Below are positions 32,351 through 41,074 of a DNA stretch of 41,074 bases, piece after piece. The notes beneath the pieces are model-generated. The model did no database searches. It was not told the DNA's origin and saw only the letters and a program-made list of their open reading frames with translations. The first letter of the stretch is position 1; the number at the start of each line of letters is the position of its first letter. The translations under genes and the position numbers were made by a program. The stretch comes from Streptomyces pseudovenezuelae (GTDB taxonomy: Bacteria; Actinomycetota; Actinomycetes; Streptomycetales; Streptomycetaceae). Location: contig NZ_JARXVH010000037.1 in assembly GCF_029892565.1 (NCBI RefSeq), positions 1 to 41,074 on the forward strand, read 5' to 3'.

Positions 32351-34102
32351 TCATGAAAGCGGCGGGTACGCGTTCTGGACCAACTGCTGGAACTGCGCGG
32401 AGAACCAGTGTCCGGCCAGCGGCGAGTTCGGCAACGCACCCGTGGCGTTGTTGCCGTTGCGCGCGTTGCCACCGTAGGTCGGGTCGCACATCCGGTCGAA
32501 GCCCTTGCCCTCGTCGTTGGGGACGGCCGCGCTGTTGCCGTCAGACTCCCCCGGCGGCTTGACCCACACGTAGGCGTCGATACCGGCGGCCGGAGCCGCG
32601 GTCGGCCGTTCCCCGATGCCCGCGCCGCTCTGGTTGCACCAGTTGCCGGCGTGGATGCGCCGGTCGATGCGGCTGCTGTTGACGTAGTCGTCCACGGTGG
32701 TCTGCGCTCCGGGTCCGGTGGGCCGGGCGGCGCCGCCCCAGCCGTTGCGGGAGGTGTCGATCAGCATGCCGAGTCCGGAGTCGAATCCGGCCGCGACGAG
32801 CTTGTCGCGCAGCGCCTGGGCGAAGGACTGCTCGTCCACGTACTGGTTCCAGTCCACCCACTTCGACTGGCGTACGGTCTGACCGTTCACCGTGTCGGTG
32901 ACCTTGAGGTACGGCTCCTTGGTGGGGCTGTAGTTCGCGGTGTTGACGATGAAGCCGGCCACGTCGCTCACGCTCGCGCCGTTCGTCGTCGCGACCTTGC
33001 GGAACTCCTGCACCGCGGGATCGAGGTTGCTGTCCCAGCCGAGCCAGCCGTGGTGGGCGGCGTCGATGTAGTTGTAGACGTTCGGGATGGCGCCCAGCTT
33101 GTCCAGGGCGTAGCCCACGCCCTTCTCGTAGTTGCCGTTGGACTTCATGGTCACGCAGGCGTCGGTGGTGGTGGGAGTGCCGCCGGCGTTAGTGACCAGG
33201 TTGGGCAGCGAGTCGGGTTCGATGACGGTGGCGATCCGCAGGCCCGCGTACTTGGCCTCGGACAGGATCGACGCGATGGGGTCGATGTACTGGGACTTGT
33301 ACTTGTCGAGGTCGTTCGGCCCCAGTTCGCCGTTGGAGGCGAGGGCGGCGCAGTCGCGGCCGGGCAGGTCGTAGATGACGAGCTGGACGACGAGATCGCC
33401 GGAGCCCTTCTGCCTCAGGGCCTCGTCGAGGTGGGCGCGCAGGCCCATGCCACCGCTCACACCGTTGATGGCGGCGATGCGGTCCAGCCAGACGGCGGTG
33501 GGCTGGTCGGCGATGCGGCTGCCGCCCGGTTCGGCGGCGGCCTTGGCGGACCATTCGGGGTTCACATACACCTTGGCGCCCGTGTAGGGGTTGTTGGCGC
33601 GGCTGCCGGTGTCGCCGCCTCCGTCGCCACCGCCCGTGCCGCCACCCGTATCTCCGCCGGTGCCACCACCGGTGCCGCCGCCGTTGTCGACGTTGCAGGC
33701 GACGCCGTCGAGCGTGAACGTGGCGGGCACGCTGTTGGTGCCGCTGTAGGAGCCGTTGAAGCCGAAGCTGACCGAACCCCCGCTCGCGAGAGCGCCGTTG
33801 TAGCTCTCATTGGCGGCGGTGACGTCGGCACCGTTCTGGCTGACCTTCGTGTTCCAGGCGTTCGTGACCTTCTGGTTGCCGGCGTACAGCCACTTCACCG
33901 ACCAACTCGACTTGGCGGCGGCGTTGTTGGTGATGGTCACGGCGGCGGTGAAGCCGGTGTCCCATTGGCTCTGCACCTTGTAGTCGACGGTGCAGGGGGT
34001 GGCCGAGGTGGCAGCGCCGGCCTGGCCGACGAGGAGCGCCGTCCCTGTCGTCCCGGCGACCAGCGCCAGGGCGGCGAGCAGCGATGTCCTGGTGTGACTC
34101 AT
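32351..34102 (-). CDS. Secreted GH6 cellulase (cellobiohydrolase-like) with N-terminal CBM2
   Basis: A 583-residue exported cellulase. A signal peptide (about 1-31, ending GAGAA) leads into CBM2 (about 36-137) with binding Trp47 (SQWDTGF) and Trp83 (TNAWNT). A Gly/Thr/Asp linker (138-168) is followed by GH6 (about 170-583). Catalytic-region motifs include YDLPGRDCAALASNGEL with acid Asp250, and YIDAAHHGWLGW. The length and loop-rich catalytic domain fit the bacterial exo-acting group, although endo activity cannot be excluded. ATG 34102 has AGAAGG upstream. It is divergent from the GH48 gene over an 805-base gap that carries a CebR-type operator. Confidence 0.94.
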   Translation of the reverse strand: MSHTRTSLLAALALVAGTTGTALLVGQAGAATSATPCTVDYKVQSQWDTGFTAAVTITNNAAAKSSWSVKWLYAGNQKVTNAWNTKVSQNGADVTAANESYNGALASGGSVSFGFNGSYSGTNSVPATFTLDGVACNVDNGGGTGGGTGGDTGGGTGGGDGGGDTGSRANNPYTGAKVYVNPEWSAKAAAEPGGSRIADQPTAVWLDRIAAINGVSGGMGLRAHLDEALRQKGSGDLVVQLVIYDLPGRDCAALASNGELGPNDLDKYKSQYIDPIASILSEAKYAGLRIATVIEPDSLPNLVTNAGGTPTTTDACVTMKSNGNYEKGVGYALDKLGAIPNVYNYIDAAHHGWLGWDSNLDPAVQEFRKVATTNGASVSDVAGFIVNTANYSPTKEPYLKVTDTVNGQTVRQSKWVDWNQYVDEQSFAQALRDKLVAAGFDSGLGMLIDTSRNGWGGAARPTGPGAQTTVDDYVNSSRIDRRIHAGNWCNQSGAGIGERPTAAPAAGIDAYVWVKPPGESDGNSAAVPNDEGKGFDRMCDPTYGGNARNGNNATGALPNSPLAGHWFSAQFQQLVQNAYPPLS

Positions 34103-34693
34103 GAGTGCGGGTTTCCTTCTCTCGATGGGGAGTTGCGGACGGAGGCCGTCCGGACGGCCGCGCGAGCCGACGTCTGGGCCACACCTGGGGCACGCGTGGC
34201 GTTCCGGTGGTCGGTGCGCAGGTACGTCCGGCAGCTACTCGAAGGCGCGGCCGTCCTGCCGGCGCTTCAAGGCCTCGGTCGTGCTGGGGGGCGCCCGATC
34301 AGGCGCGGGGTCGCTCGGTGGTGTTCGTGAGCACCGACCGCCGGCACCGAACCCCTACGGTGCGAGCGCGGACTTCATGCCGCGGGTCTTGGTGCGGGTG
34401 ACCGAGAGCTCGGCGATGTCGCTGCGGTTCGTGCTGCCGTTCCAGGGGTTGCTGACCGGCGGGGAGCGGGAGTCGCGCGGAGCAGGCGTGGCCTGACTCG
34501 GCGTTCGCGCACCGGTCGACGGTGCTACCAGGAAGTTCGTACCCACGGCGCAGGCAACCGTGGCTCCCGGGGCCGAGAGCACCGGGCAGCACAGGGCCTG
34601 AGAGAGCGTCGCTGACTAAAAGTACTGAATGCGGGGGGTGTCGCATGAGCGAGTCCTTACAGCTTGGCGCGCCGCTACGGACGCGTCGCCTGA

Positions 34694-34707
34694 TGGAACC
34701 GCTCCCA
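34694..34707. promoter_or_regulatory. Imperfect CebR-type operator
   Basis: TGGAACCGCTCCCA differs from the palindrome TGGGAGCGCTCCCA at two positions in the left half. It lies 143 bases left of a perfect copy, so it may be an auxiliary site. Confidence 0.4.
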
Positions 34708-34836
34708 CTGGTGGGGAGGAAGTTAGCGTCAACTGGCGGGGTTTCATAGGGTCCTTACGAAACTTTTCGCCGGATCGGCTCAGTTCGAACTTTGAACGCC
34801 CCAGCATCTTGACCGCGCCCGCCTTCATCCCCACGA

Positions 34837-34850
34837 TGGGAGCGCTCCCA
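34837..34850. promoter_or_regulatory. CebR-type operator before GH48
   Basis: TGGGAGCGCTCCCA, the perfect palindrome known for CebR-type LacI repressors of actinomycete cellulase genes. It is 58 bases upstream of the GH48 start. Confidence 0.88.
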
Positions 34851-34907
34851 CTGGATTCAGGCCTTGGCACCTCTCCGTGAGTCGCGTGACGCAAGGAGGA
34901 ACAGCAC

Positions 34908-37826
34908 ATGGATCCCGGACGCAAACGCAGAGCCGTACGGCGGTTTTGGACCGCCGTCGCCGCCGCGTTCGCCCTGCCTCTGTCCATGCTCGCCACCGGC
35001 ACGACCACCGCGAACGCGGCGACCGTGCAGTGCAGCGTCGACTACAAGACCAACGACTGGGGTTCCGGCTTCACCGCCGACCTCACCCTCACCAACCGCG
35101 GCACCGCCGCCATCGACGGCTGGACACTGACCTACGGCTACACGGGCAACCAGCAGCTCGCGAACGGGTGGAACGGCACCTGGTCGCAGAGCGGTCAGAC
35201 CGTCACCGTCAAGAACGCCTCGTACAACGGCACCATCGCCCCGGGCGCCGCCGTCTCGGCGGGAGCGCAGTTCAGCTACAGCGGCACCAACACCGCACCG
35301 ACCGACTTCGCGGTCAACGGCACCAGTTGCGTCGGCGCCCATCAGCCGCCGATCACCGTGCTGACCAGCCCGGCCGCCGGCGCGGTCTACTCGCGCGGTG
35401 ACGCCGTGCTGCTCGCGGCGACGGCGGCGGCCGCGGACGGCGCGACGATCGGCAGGGTGGAGTTCTACGACGACACCACACTGCTGGGCACCGACACGAG
35501 CGCGCCCTACACGTACTCCGCCTCCGGTTTGACCGTGGGCAGTCATTCTCTGCTGGCGAAGGCGTACGACAGTCTGGGCGCGTCCGCGGAATCCACGCCG
35601 GTCGGCATCACCGTCGCCGCGGGTCCCGCCGTGGTCGCCTCGACCACCCAACTCGCCGTCCAGCAGGGCAAGACGGGCACGTACGAGGTGAAGCTCTCGA
35701 CCCAGCCCTCGGCCAACGTGATCGTGGCGACCGCCCGGACCGGCGGCAACTCGGGCCTGTCGGTCACCGGCGGGGCCTCGCTCACCTTCACCCCGTCGAA
35801 CTGGAACACCTCGCAGAAGGCGACCGTCACGGCGGACTCCTCAGGCACGGGTGCGGCGACCTTCGAGTCGACGGCCGCAGGGCACGGCAAGGCGACGGTG
35901 ACGGTCACCCAGATCGCGGCGACGGGCACGTACAACGCCCGCTTCCTGGATCTGTACGGCAAGATCACCAATCCGGCGAACGGCTACTTCTCCCCCGAGG
36001 GCATCCCCTACCACTCGGTCGAGACGCTGATCGTCGAGGCCCCGGACCAGGGCCATGAGACCACGTCGGAGGCCTACAGCTATCTGCTCTGGCTCCAGGC
36101 CATGTACGGGAAGATCACCGGCGACTGGACCAAGTTCAACGGCGCCTGGGACATCATGGAGAAGTACATGATCCCCACGCACGCCGACCAGCCGACCAAC
36201 TCCTTCTACAGCGCGTCCAAACCGGCGACCTACGGGCCCGAGGAAGACACGCCGGACCAGTATCCGACCGCGCTCGACCCGTCCGTGCCCGTCGGCTCGG
36301 ACCCGCTGGCCGGTGAACTGAAGTCGGCCTACAACACCGACGACATCTACGGCATGCACTGGATCCAGGACGTCGACAACACCTACGGGTTCGGCAACAC
36401 CCCGGGCGGCAAGTGCGAGGCCGGCCCGGCGGAGACCGGACCGTCGTACCTCAACACCTTCCAGCGCGGCCCGCAGGAATCGGTGTGGGAGACGGTGCCG
36501 CATCCGACGTGCGACGCCTTCAAGTACGGCGGCAAGAACGGCTACCTGGACCTGTTCACCGGGGACAAGTCGTACGCCAAGCAGTGGAAGTACACCACCG
36601 CCCCGGACGCCGACGCACGCGCGGTGCAGGCCGCCTACTGGGCGGACCTGTGGGCGAAGCAGCAGGGCAAGGGCTCGGCCGTGTCGGGCACGGTCGCCAA
36701 GGCGGCCAAGATGGGCGACTACCTGCGCTACGCCATGTACGACAAGTACTTCAAGAAAATCGGCAACTGCGCCGGACCGGCCACCTGCCCGGCCGGCACC
36801 GGCAAGGACGCCTCGCACTACCTGCTCTCCTGGTACTACGCCTGGGGCGGCTCCACCGACACCAGTGGCGGTTGGGCCTGGCGCATCGGCTCCAGTTACG
36901 CCCACAGCGGCTACCAGAACCCGCTGGCCGCGTACGCGCTCAGCGCCGACGCCGACCTCAAGCCCAAGTCGTCGACCGGCGCGGCCGACTGGGGCAAGTC
37001 GCTCCAGCGGCAACTGGAGTTCTACCGCTGGCTCCAGTCGGACGAGGGCGCCATCGCCGGCGGCTCGACCAACAGCTGGGCGGGCCGCTACGCGACCCCG
37101 CCGGCCGGCAAGTCGACCTTCTACGGCATGTACTACGACCAGCAGCCCGTCTACCACGACCCGCCGTCCAACCAGTGGTTCGGCTTCCAGGCGTGGTCGA
37201 TGGAGCGAGTCGCCGAGTACTACCAGCAGACCGGGGACCCGCAGGCCAAGACGGTCCTCGACAAGTGGGTCAAATGGGCGCTGTCGAAGACGACCGTCAA
37301 CCCGGACGGCACCTACCAGATTCCCTCCACCCTCCAGTGGTCGGGCCAGCCCGACACCTGGAACACGTCAAGTCCCGGCGCCAACAGCGGACTTCACGTC
37401 ACCGTCGCCGACTACACCAACGACGTCGGCGTGGCAGCCGCGTACGCCAAGACCCTGACGTACTACGGCGCCAAGTCCGGTGACGCGAAGGCGAAGTCGA
37501 CGGCGAAGGCGCTGCTGGACGGGATGTGGGGCAACTACCAGGACAGCCTCGGTATCGCTGTTCCGGAGACCCGCACCGACTACAGCAGGTTCAACGACCC
37601 GGTCTACGTGCCGAGCGGCTGGAGCGGCACGATGCCGAACGGCGAAGCGATCAACTCGTCCTCGACGTTCGCCTCGATCCGGGCCTTCTACAAGAACGAC
37701 CCGGCCTGGTCGAAGGTCGAGGCCTATCTCAAGGGCGGCGCCGCGCCCGTCTTCACCTACCACCGGTTCTGGGCCCAGGCGGACATCGCCCTGGCCATGG
37801 GCTCGTACGCGGAGTTGCTTGAGTAG
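34908..37826 (+). CDS. Secreted GH48 reducing-end cellobiohydrolase with CBM2 and Ig-like domains
   Basis: A 972-residue processive exocellulase. Signal peptide about 1-37 (ends TANAA). CBM2 covers about 38-141 with Trp51 (NDWGSGF) and Trp88 (NGWNGTW). An Ig-like domain (about 148-232, ITVLTSPAAGAVYSRGD) and a second beta-sandwich (about 235-345) follow. GH48 is about 347-972: RFLDLYGKITNPANGYFSPEGIPYHSVET, then HETTSEAYSYLLWLQAMYG with the catalytic Glu, and a C-terminal YHRFWAQADIALA. ATG 34908 has AAGGAGG upstream. The CebR-type operator is 58 bases before the start, and two hairpins follow the stop. With GH6 and GH12 it forms a classic synergistic cellulase set. Confidence 0.96.
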   Translation: MDPGRKRRAVRRFWTAVAAAFALPLSMLATGTTTANAATVQCSVDYKTNDWGSGFTADLTLTNRGTAAIDGWTLTYGYTGNQQLANGWNGTWSQSGQTVTVKNASYNGTIAPGAAVSAGAQFSYSGTNTAPTDFAVNGTSCVGAHQPPITVLTSPAAGAVYSRGDAVLLAATAAAADGATIGRVEFYDDTTLLGTDTSAPYTYSASGLTVGSHSLLAKAYDSLGASAESTPVGITVAAGPAVVASTTQLAVQQGKTGTYEVKLSTQPSANVIVATARTGGNSGLSVTGGASLTFTPSNWNTSQKATVTADSSGTGAATFESTAAGHGKATVTVTQIAATGTYNARFLDLYGKITNPANGYFSPEGIPYHSVETLIVEAPDQGHETTSEAYSYLLWLQAMYGKITGDWTKFNGAWDIMEKYMIPTHADQPTNSFYSASKPATYGPEEDTPDQYPTALDPSVPVGSDPLAGELKSAYNTDDIYGMHWIQDVDNTYGFGNTPGGKCEAGPAETGPSYLNTFQRGPQESVWETVPHPTCDAFKYGGKNGYLDLFTGDKSYAKQWKYTTAPDADARAVQAAYWADLWAKQQGKGSAVSGTVAKAAKMGDYLRYAMYDKYFKKIGNCAGPATCPAGTGKDASHYLLSWYYAWGGSTDTSGGWAWRIGSSYAHSGYQNPLAAYALSADADLKPKSSTGAADWGKSLQRQLEFYRWLQSDEGAIAGGSTNSWAGRYATPPAGKSTFYGMYYDQQPVYHDPPSNQWFGFQAWSMERVAEYYQQTGDPQAKTVLDKWVKWALSKTTVNPDGTYQIPSTLQWSGQPDTWNTSSPGANSGLHVTVADYTNDVGVAAAYAKTLTYYGAKSGDAKAKSTAKALLDGMWGNYQDSLGIAVPETRTDYSRFNDPVYVPSGWSGTMPNGEAINSSSTFASIRAFYKNDPAWSKVEAYLKGGAAPVFTYHRFWAQADIALAMGSYAELLE

Positions 37827-37851
37827 CCCCCCGCCGGCGCTCCGCGTACCG

Positions 37852-37876
37852 GACCCCGTCGCCTGGTGACGGGGTC
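37852..37876. terminator. Hairpin 1 after GH48
   Basis: GACCCCGTC (37852-37860) pairs with GACGGGGTC (37868-37876) around a seven-base loop, 26 bases after the GH48 stop. Confidence 0.7.
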
Positions 37877-37880
37877 ACCC

Positions 37881-37920
37881 GGCCGGGCGGCCTCCCACCC
37901 GCGTAGGGGGCCGCCCGGCC
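37881..37920. terminator. Hairpin 2 after GH48
   Basis: GGCCGGGCGGCC (37881-37892) pairs perfectly with GGCCGCCCGGCC (37909-37920), 12 base pairs and a 16-base loop. It sits in tandem with hairpin 1 as a backup stop. Confidence 0.7.
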
Positions 37921-38052
37921 ATCCCGGGACCAGTTCGGGCCGCCCGCTGAACGACCGACATTCCCCTGTGCAAACGCAGATCACCACGGCCGTGGAAGCT
38001 AGTTCCGTTCATGACCGCCAGCGGATAACGCCCATACCTCCCCACTCACGGA

Positions 38053-38066
38053 CGGGAGCGCTCCCA
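38053..38066. promoter_or_regulatory. CebR-type operator before the lacI-like gene
   Basis: CGGGAGCGCTCCCA, one base from the perfect palindrome. It is 105 bases upstream of the regulator start, which suggests autoregulation. Confidence 0.75.
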
Positions 38067-38170
38067 ATCCTTGGGGGCAGGGCAACCCGCCTGTAACTAT
38101 GCCACTGGTGAATTCGTGTGCTCATCCCCCTCCGGCCGGTAAGATCGGTGATCTCTTGGGGGAGGTGGTC

Positions 38171-39193
38171 ATGGGCAGGCGACGCCCGGGGACACCGACG
38201 CTGGAGGAGGTGGCTGCCCATGCGCGGGTGGGACGGGGCACGGTCTCCCGCGTCATCAACAACGCAGCGGGCGTGAAGGACTCCACGCGCCGGGCCGTAC
38301 AGCAGGCCATCGAGGAACTGGGCTACGTGCCCAATCTCGCGGCCCGTTCCCTGGCCGGACGGCGGGCCGACGCCGTCGCCCTGGTCATGACGGAGCCGGA
38401 CTGGCGGCAGTTCGCGGAGCCCTTCTTCTCCGAGATCGTCAGCTCGCTCGGGAACGCGCTGACAGACACCGGAATGCAACTGCTGCTGACCCTGGTCCGA
38501 TCGGACACCGAACGGCAGCGCTTCCTCGAATACGCGCGGGGCGGCCGGGTCGACGGCGTCCTGCTGATGTCCGTGCACGCCGGCGACCCCCTGCCGGACA
38601 TGCTCGCCGACGCCCGGCTGCCGACCGTGCTGCTGGGGCGCCGTTCCGGAGAGGAGTACGTCAGCTACGTCGACGCGGACAACATCGGCGGCGCCCGCAG
38701 CGCCGTCTCCCACCTTGCCCAACGGGGCCGCAGAGTCATCGCCACCATCACCGGGCCGCTCGACCTGTACGCCGCCCAGTGCCGGCTGCGCGGCTACGAA
38801 GAGGCCCTGAAACTCGCGGGCCTGAAGGGCGAGCCGACCCTTGTCGCCGAAAGCGACTTCACGACGGACAGCGGGCGCCGCGCCATGGCCGAGCTCCTCG
38901 AACGGCATCCGGACATCGACGGCGTCCTCGCCGCGTCGGACACCACGGCCGCGGGGGCTCTGGAGGCCCTGCGCGCGGCCGGACGCCGGGTACCCGAGGA
39001 CGTCGCCGTGATCGGCTTCGACGACTTTCCGCTGGCCCAGCAGACCGAACCACGCCTGACGACGGTACGTCAGCCGATCGAGGAGATCGGGCGCGCCATG
39101 ATCCGGCTGCTCCTGGAGGAGATGGAGGAGGGCGCCGTGGCCTGGCGTCACGTCATCCTCCGTACGGAGCTCGTGGTCCGCGACTCGACCTGA
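38171..39193 (+). CDS. LacI-family repressor, CebR-like
   Basis: A 340-residue LacI regulator. The N-terminal helix-turn-helix and hinge (PTLEEVAAHARVGRGTVSRVINNAAGVK...YVPNLAARSLAGRR) resemble CebR, the cellobiose-sensing repressor of Streptomyces cellulase and cellobiose-uptake genes. A periplasmic-binding-protein-like sensor domain follows (about 65-340). Start chosen at ATG 38171, behind GGGGGAGGTGG; a frame from 38099 adds 24 unconserved residues. Operators of the CebR type lie before this gene and before the GH48 and GH12 cellulase genes, so it is the likely local controller, released by cellobiose or cello-oligosaccharides. No sugar transporter is in the window. Confidence 0.93.
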   Translation: MGRRRPGTPTLEEVAAHARVGRGTVSRVINNAAGVKDSTRRAVQQAIEELGYVPNLAARSLAGRRADAVALVMTEPDWRQFAEPFFSEIVSSLGNALTDTGMQLLLTLVRSDTERQRFLEYARGGRVDGVLLMSVHAGDPLPDMLADARLPTVLLGRRSGEEYVSYVDADNIGGARSAVSHLAQRGRRVIATITGPLDLYAAQCRLRGYEEALKLAGLKGEPTLVAESDFTTDSGRRAMAELLERHPDIDGVLAASDTTAAGALEALRAAGRRVPEDVAVIGFDDFPLAQQTEPRLTTVRQPIEEIGRAMIRLLLEEMEEGAVAWRHVILRTELVVRDST

Positions 39194-39348
39194 CCTTCGT
39201 CCGCACATCCGCCGGAGTGCGCACCAAGGTTGACGCACCGCGTCTCGCCCCCGTGTCCGACCTGCGCCTCCGAAATCGGTTCAACGGGTTCACGCCCACA
39301 GTCTTGTCATGGACCTGGACCATCCCTACAGTCCTGCCGAGCAAGGTT

Positions 39349-39362
39349 TGGGAGCGCTCCCA
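39349..39362. promoter_or_regulatory. CebR-type operator before GH12
   Basis: TGGGAGCGCTCCCA, a perfect palindrome 58 bases upstream of the GH12 start. The spacing is identical to that before GH48. Confidence 0.88.
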
Positions 39363-39420
39363 TTCACATGGTTGCGGGAACACTCCCCCACTACCCCCCA
39401 TCCCTCTGAAGAGGATCCGC

Positions 39421-40563
39421 ATGCGTCCTTCACCGCACCATGCCCGCAGCGCGCGTGGCCTGCTCGGCGCGCTGCTCACCTCGCTCGTCTCGCTCGCCGC
39501 GCTTCTGACCACGGCGTCGGTGGCACAGGCAGACACCACGATCTGCCAGCCCTTCGGCACGACGACCATCCAGGGCCGCTACGTGGTCCAGAACAACCGC
39601 TGGGGCACCAGTGCCGCCCAGTGCATCACCGCGACGGACTCGGGGTTCAGGATCACCCAGGCCGACGGCTCCGTCCCCACGAACGGCGCTCCGAAGTCGT
39701 ACCCGTCCGTCTACAACGGCTGCCACTACACCAACTGCTCGCCCGGCACCAACTTTCCCGCCCAGCTCAGCACCGTCTCCACCGCGCCCTCGAGCATCTC
39801 CTACAGCTATGTGAACGACGCGGTGTACGACGCCGCGTACGACATCTGGCTCGACCCCACGCCACGCACCGACGGCGTCAACAGGACCGAGATCATGATC
39901 TGGTTCAACAAGGTGGGATCCATCCAGCCCATCGGTTCCCCGGTCGGCAACGCCACGGTGGGCGGGCGCGACTGGCAGGTGTGGTCGGGCAACAACGGCT
40001 CGAACGACGTGCTGTCGTTCGTCGCACCGTCGGCGGTCAGCAGCTGGTCCTTCGACGTCATGGACTTCGCCCGGCAGGCCGTCTCGCGCGGACTCGCGCA
40101 GAACAACTGGTATCTGACGAGTGTTCAGGCCGGCTTCGAGCCCTGGCAGAACGGCGCCGGTCTCGCAGTGACCTCGTTCTCCTCCGCCGTGAACACCGGG
40201 TCGTCCGGCGGCAACCCGGGCGACCCGGGCAACCCCGGTGGCTCCACGGCCTGCAAGGTGGCGTACGCGACGAACGTCTGGCAAGGCGGCTTCACCGCAG
40301 ACGTCGCCATCACCAACACCGGCTCCTCCCCCGTCAGCGGCTGGCAGCTCGCGTTCGCCCTCCCCTCCGGGCAGCGGATCACCAATGCCTGGAACGCGAA
40401 CCTGTCCTCGTCGTCAGGAGCCGTCACGGCGAGCAACGTGGGCCACAACGGCCAGATCGCGGCCGGCGGCCAGGTGACCTTCGGGTTCCAGGGCACCGCC
40501 GACGGAACCTTCGCCAAGCCCTCCGGCTTCAACCTGAACGGGACGGCCTGCACCGCCGTGTGA
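39421..40563 (+). CDS. Secreted GH12 endoglucanase with C-terminal CBM2
   Basis: A 380-residue endo-beta-1,4-glucanase. Signal peptide about 1-37 (ends VAQA). GH12 beta-jelly-roll domain is about 38-256, with nucleophile Glu157 in TEIMIWFN and acid/base Glu240 in AGFEPWQ. A Gly/Pro linker (GGNPGDPGNPGG) leads into CBM2 (about 276-380) with Trp residues in NVWQGGF and TNAWNAN. ATG 39421 has GAAGAGG upstream. A perfect CebR-type operator is 58 bases upstream, and a strong hairpin lies 15 bases after the stop. It would cut internal cellulose bonds and supply ends for the GH6 and GH48 enzymes. Confidence 0.95.
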   Translation: MRPSPHHARSARGLLGALLTSLVSLAALLTTASVAQADTTICQPFGTTTIQGRYVVQNNRWGTSAAQCITATDSGFRITQADGSVPTNGAPKSYPSVYNGCHYTNCSPGTNFPAQLSTVSTAPSSISYSYVNDAVYDAAYDIWLDPTPRTDGVNRTEIMIWFNKVGSIQPIGSPVGNATVGGRDWQVWSGNNGSNDVLSFVAPSAVSSWSFDVMDFARQAVSRGLAQNNWYLTSVQAGFEPWQNGAGLAVTSFSSAVNTGSSGGNPGDPGNPGGSTACKVAYATNVWQGGFTADVAITNTGSSPVSGWQLAFALPSGQRITNAWNANLSSSSGAVTASNVGHNGQIAAGGQVTFGFQGTADGTFAKPSGFNLNGTACTAV

Positions 40564-40577
40564 CACACGTTCAACCT

Positions 40578-40618
40578 CCGGGGCCCGCCTGTCCGCCACA
40601 CCGACCGGCGGGCCCCGG
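40578..40618. terminator. Hairpin after GH12
   Basis: CCGGGGCCCGCC (40578-40589) pairs perfectly with GGCGGGCCCCGG (40607-40618), 12 base pairs with a 17-base loop, directly after the GH12 stop. Confidence 0.75.
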
Positions 40619-40700
40619 CGGCCCGATGGGAACGGCACGCCGGCCCAGCTCGGACACACGCGTGACATACCTCGATCTGTGGAGCTGGGAGAGCTGAGGC

Positions 40701-40850
40701 ATGGTCATCGCCAGCATCGGATTCTCCACCGATGCGGTGCTCCGTCCCGCCGTACGGGGGCTCGTCTACGCCCGTGCCGACATGGGCGGCGGCGCCTACC
40801 GCTGGGACAACATCGCGGCCCGCTGGATCCCGCTGCCGGTCTGGATCTCT
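40701..40850 (+). pseudogene. GH74-like (xyloglucanase) N-terminal fragment
   Basis: From ATG 40701 the frame reads GFSTDAVLRPAVRGLVYARADMGGGAYRWD...ARWIPL in two short stretches. This resembles the first beta-propeller blade of GH74 enzymes (LVYARTD-GGAYRWD, RWIPL). After about 40850 the sequence no longer looks like the family. No signal peptide precedes it. It is probably a remnant of a xyloglucanase gene that belonged to this cellulose locus. The rest of the window (40851-41074) shows no recognisable gene. Confidence 0.5.
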
Positions 40851-41074
40851 GCGAGGCCTAGAACGCGCTCAGCTGCGGCGCGGCGGCCGACGGTACCGCA
40901 ACCCCCTCGATCCACCACGTCGCCACCTTGCGAGGCCGCCCTCCCGTGTGACGACAAGCAGGGTGACCCACTCGACCAGGGCGTGGGGCAGGTCGAGTGC
41001 GGCAGGATGGGGAACCAACGCAACTCCTGTGCCAATGCCGCGAAGTTAGAGAGGAAGCTGCCCACGTCAAGTGG

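Larger units (their letters stand above)
34103..34907. other. Divergent intergenic region between GH6 and GH48
   Basis: Holds the promoters of both cellulases and the operators at 34694-34707 and 34837-34850. A 75-codon open frame on the minus strand (34355-34582) has Thr/Ser/Pro-rich sequence but no recognised domain and no ribosome site, so I do not call it a gene. Confidence 0.6.

Noticed and set aside
34355..34582. 75-codon minus-strand open frame upstream of GH6
   Set aside because: Thr/Ser/Pro-rich sequence without a domain or ribosome site. More likely part of the regulatory region or a decayed end.
1..41074. CRISPR arrays, tRNA or rRNA genes, riboswitches
   Set aside because: No regularly spaced repeats, tRNA-like cloverleaf segments or rRNA-like stretches were seen. 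The internal NRPS and exporter repeats are coding.

Overview
The window looks like chromosomal DNA from a Streptomyces-type actinomycete. The base composition is very GC-rich, GTG and TTG starts are common, translational couplings (GTGA, ATGA) are frequent, one regulator carries a TTA codon, and the gene families are typical of that group. Two blocks stand out: the edge of a nonribosomal peptide cluster that makes 3,5-dihydroxyphenylglycine (Dpg), at about 1-24000, and a secreted cellulose/fucoside degradation locus, at about 28980-40860. A scarred stretch of remnants (about 24600-26870) lies between them.

Peptide cluster, nearly all on the minus strand. Read right to left in transcription order: an LmbU-family regulator (20683-20033); a StrR/Bbr-type regulator with a TTA codon (19501-18413); an operon of an Hmo-HpgT fusion, dpgA, dpgB, dpgC, an internally deleted dpgD and an alpha/beta hydrolase (18143-11776); an OmpR-type two-component pair (11670-9717); then mbtH, an ABC exporter and a loading NRPS with order A-T-E-C-A-T-E, cut by the window edge (9552-1). 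A secreted animal-type heme peroxidase with a CBM2-like tail (23530-21227) flanks the block, and a small zinc-ribbon protein is divergent from lmbU.

Four matches to GTCCAA-N17-TTGGAC, the operator type I recall for glycopeptide StrR-like activators, sit before mbtH, twice before hmo-hpgT, and before the peroxidase. This suggests one regulon that joins precursor supply, assembly, export and an extracellular peroxidase. The Dpg pathway shows decay: dpgD keeps only its two ends, and the Hmo half of the fusion lacks the catalytic His/Arg segment. No hydroxymandelate synthase is in the window. The simplest reading is a cluster that now makes Dpg but may have lost its own Hpg branch.

Middle region: a decayed open frame, a MarR/VOC divergent pair with two identical-arm operators, a broken ISL3 transposase and a PIG-L deacetylase.

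Polysaccharide block: a Tat-exported GH29 fucosidase with lectin-like domains, a FadR-type GntR regulator, a probable aldo/keto reductase remnant, then GH6, GH48 and GH12 cellulases, each with a CBM2, and a CebR-like LacI regulator. The palindrome TGGGAGCGCTCCCA occurs before GH48 and GH12, and with one mismatch before lacI. A GH74-like fragment lies at the right edge. All functions are assigned by reading motifs by eye; no searches were run.
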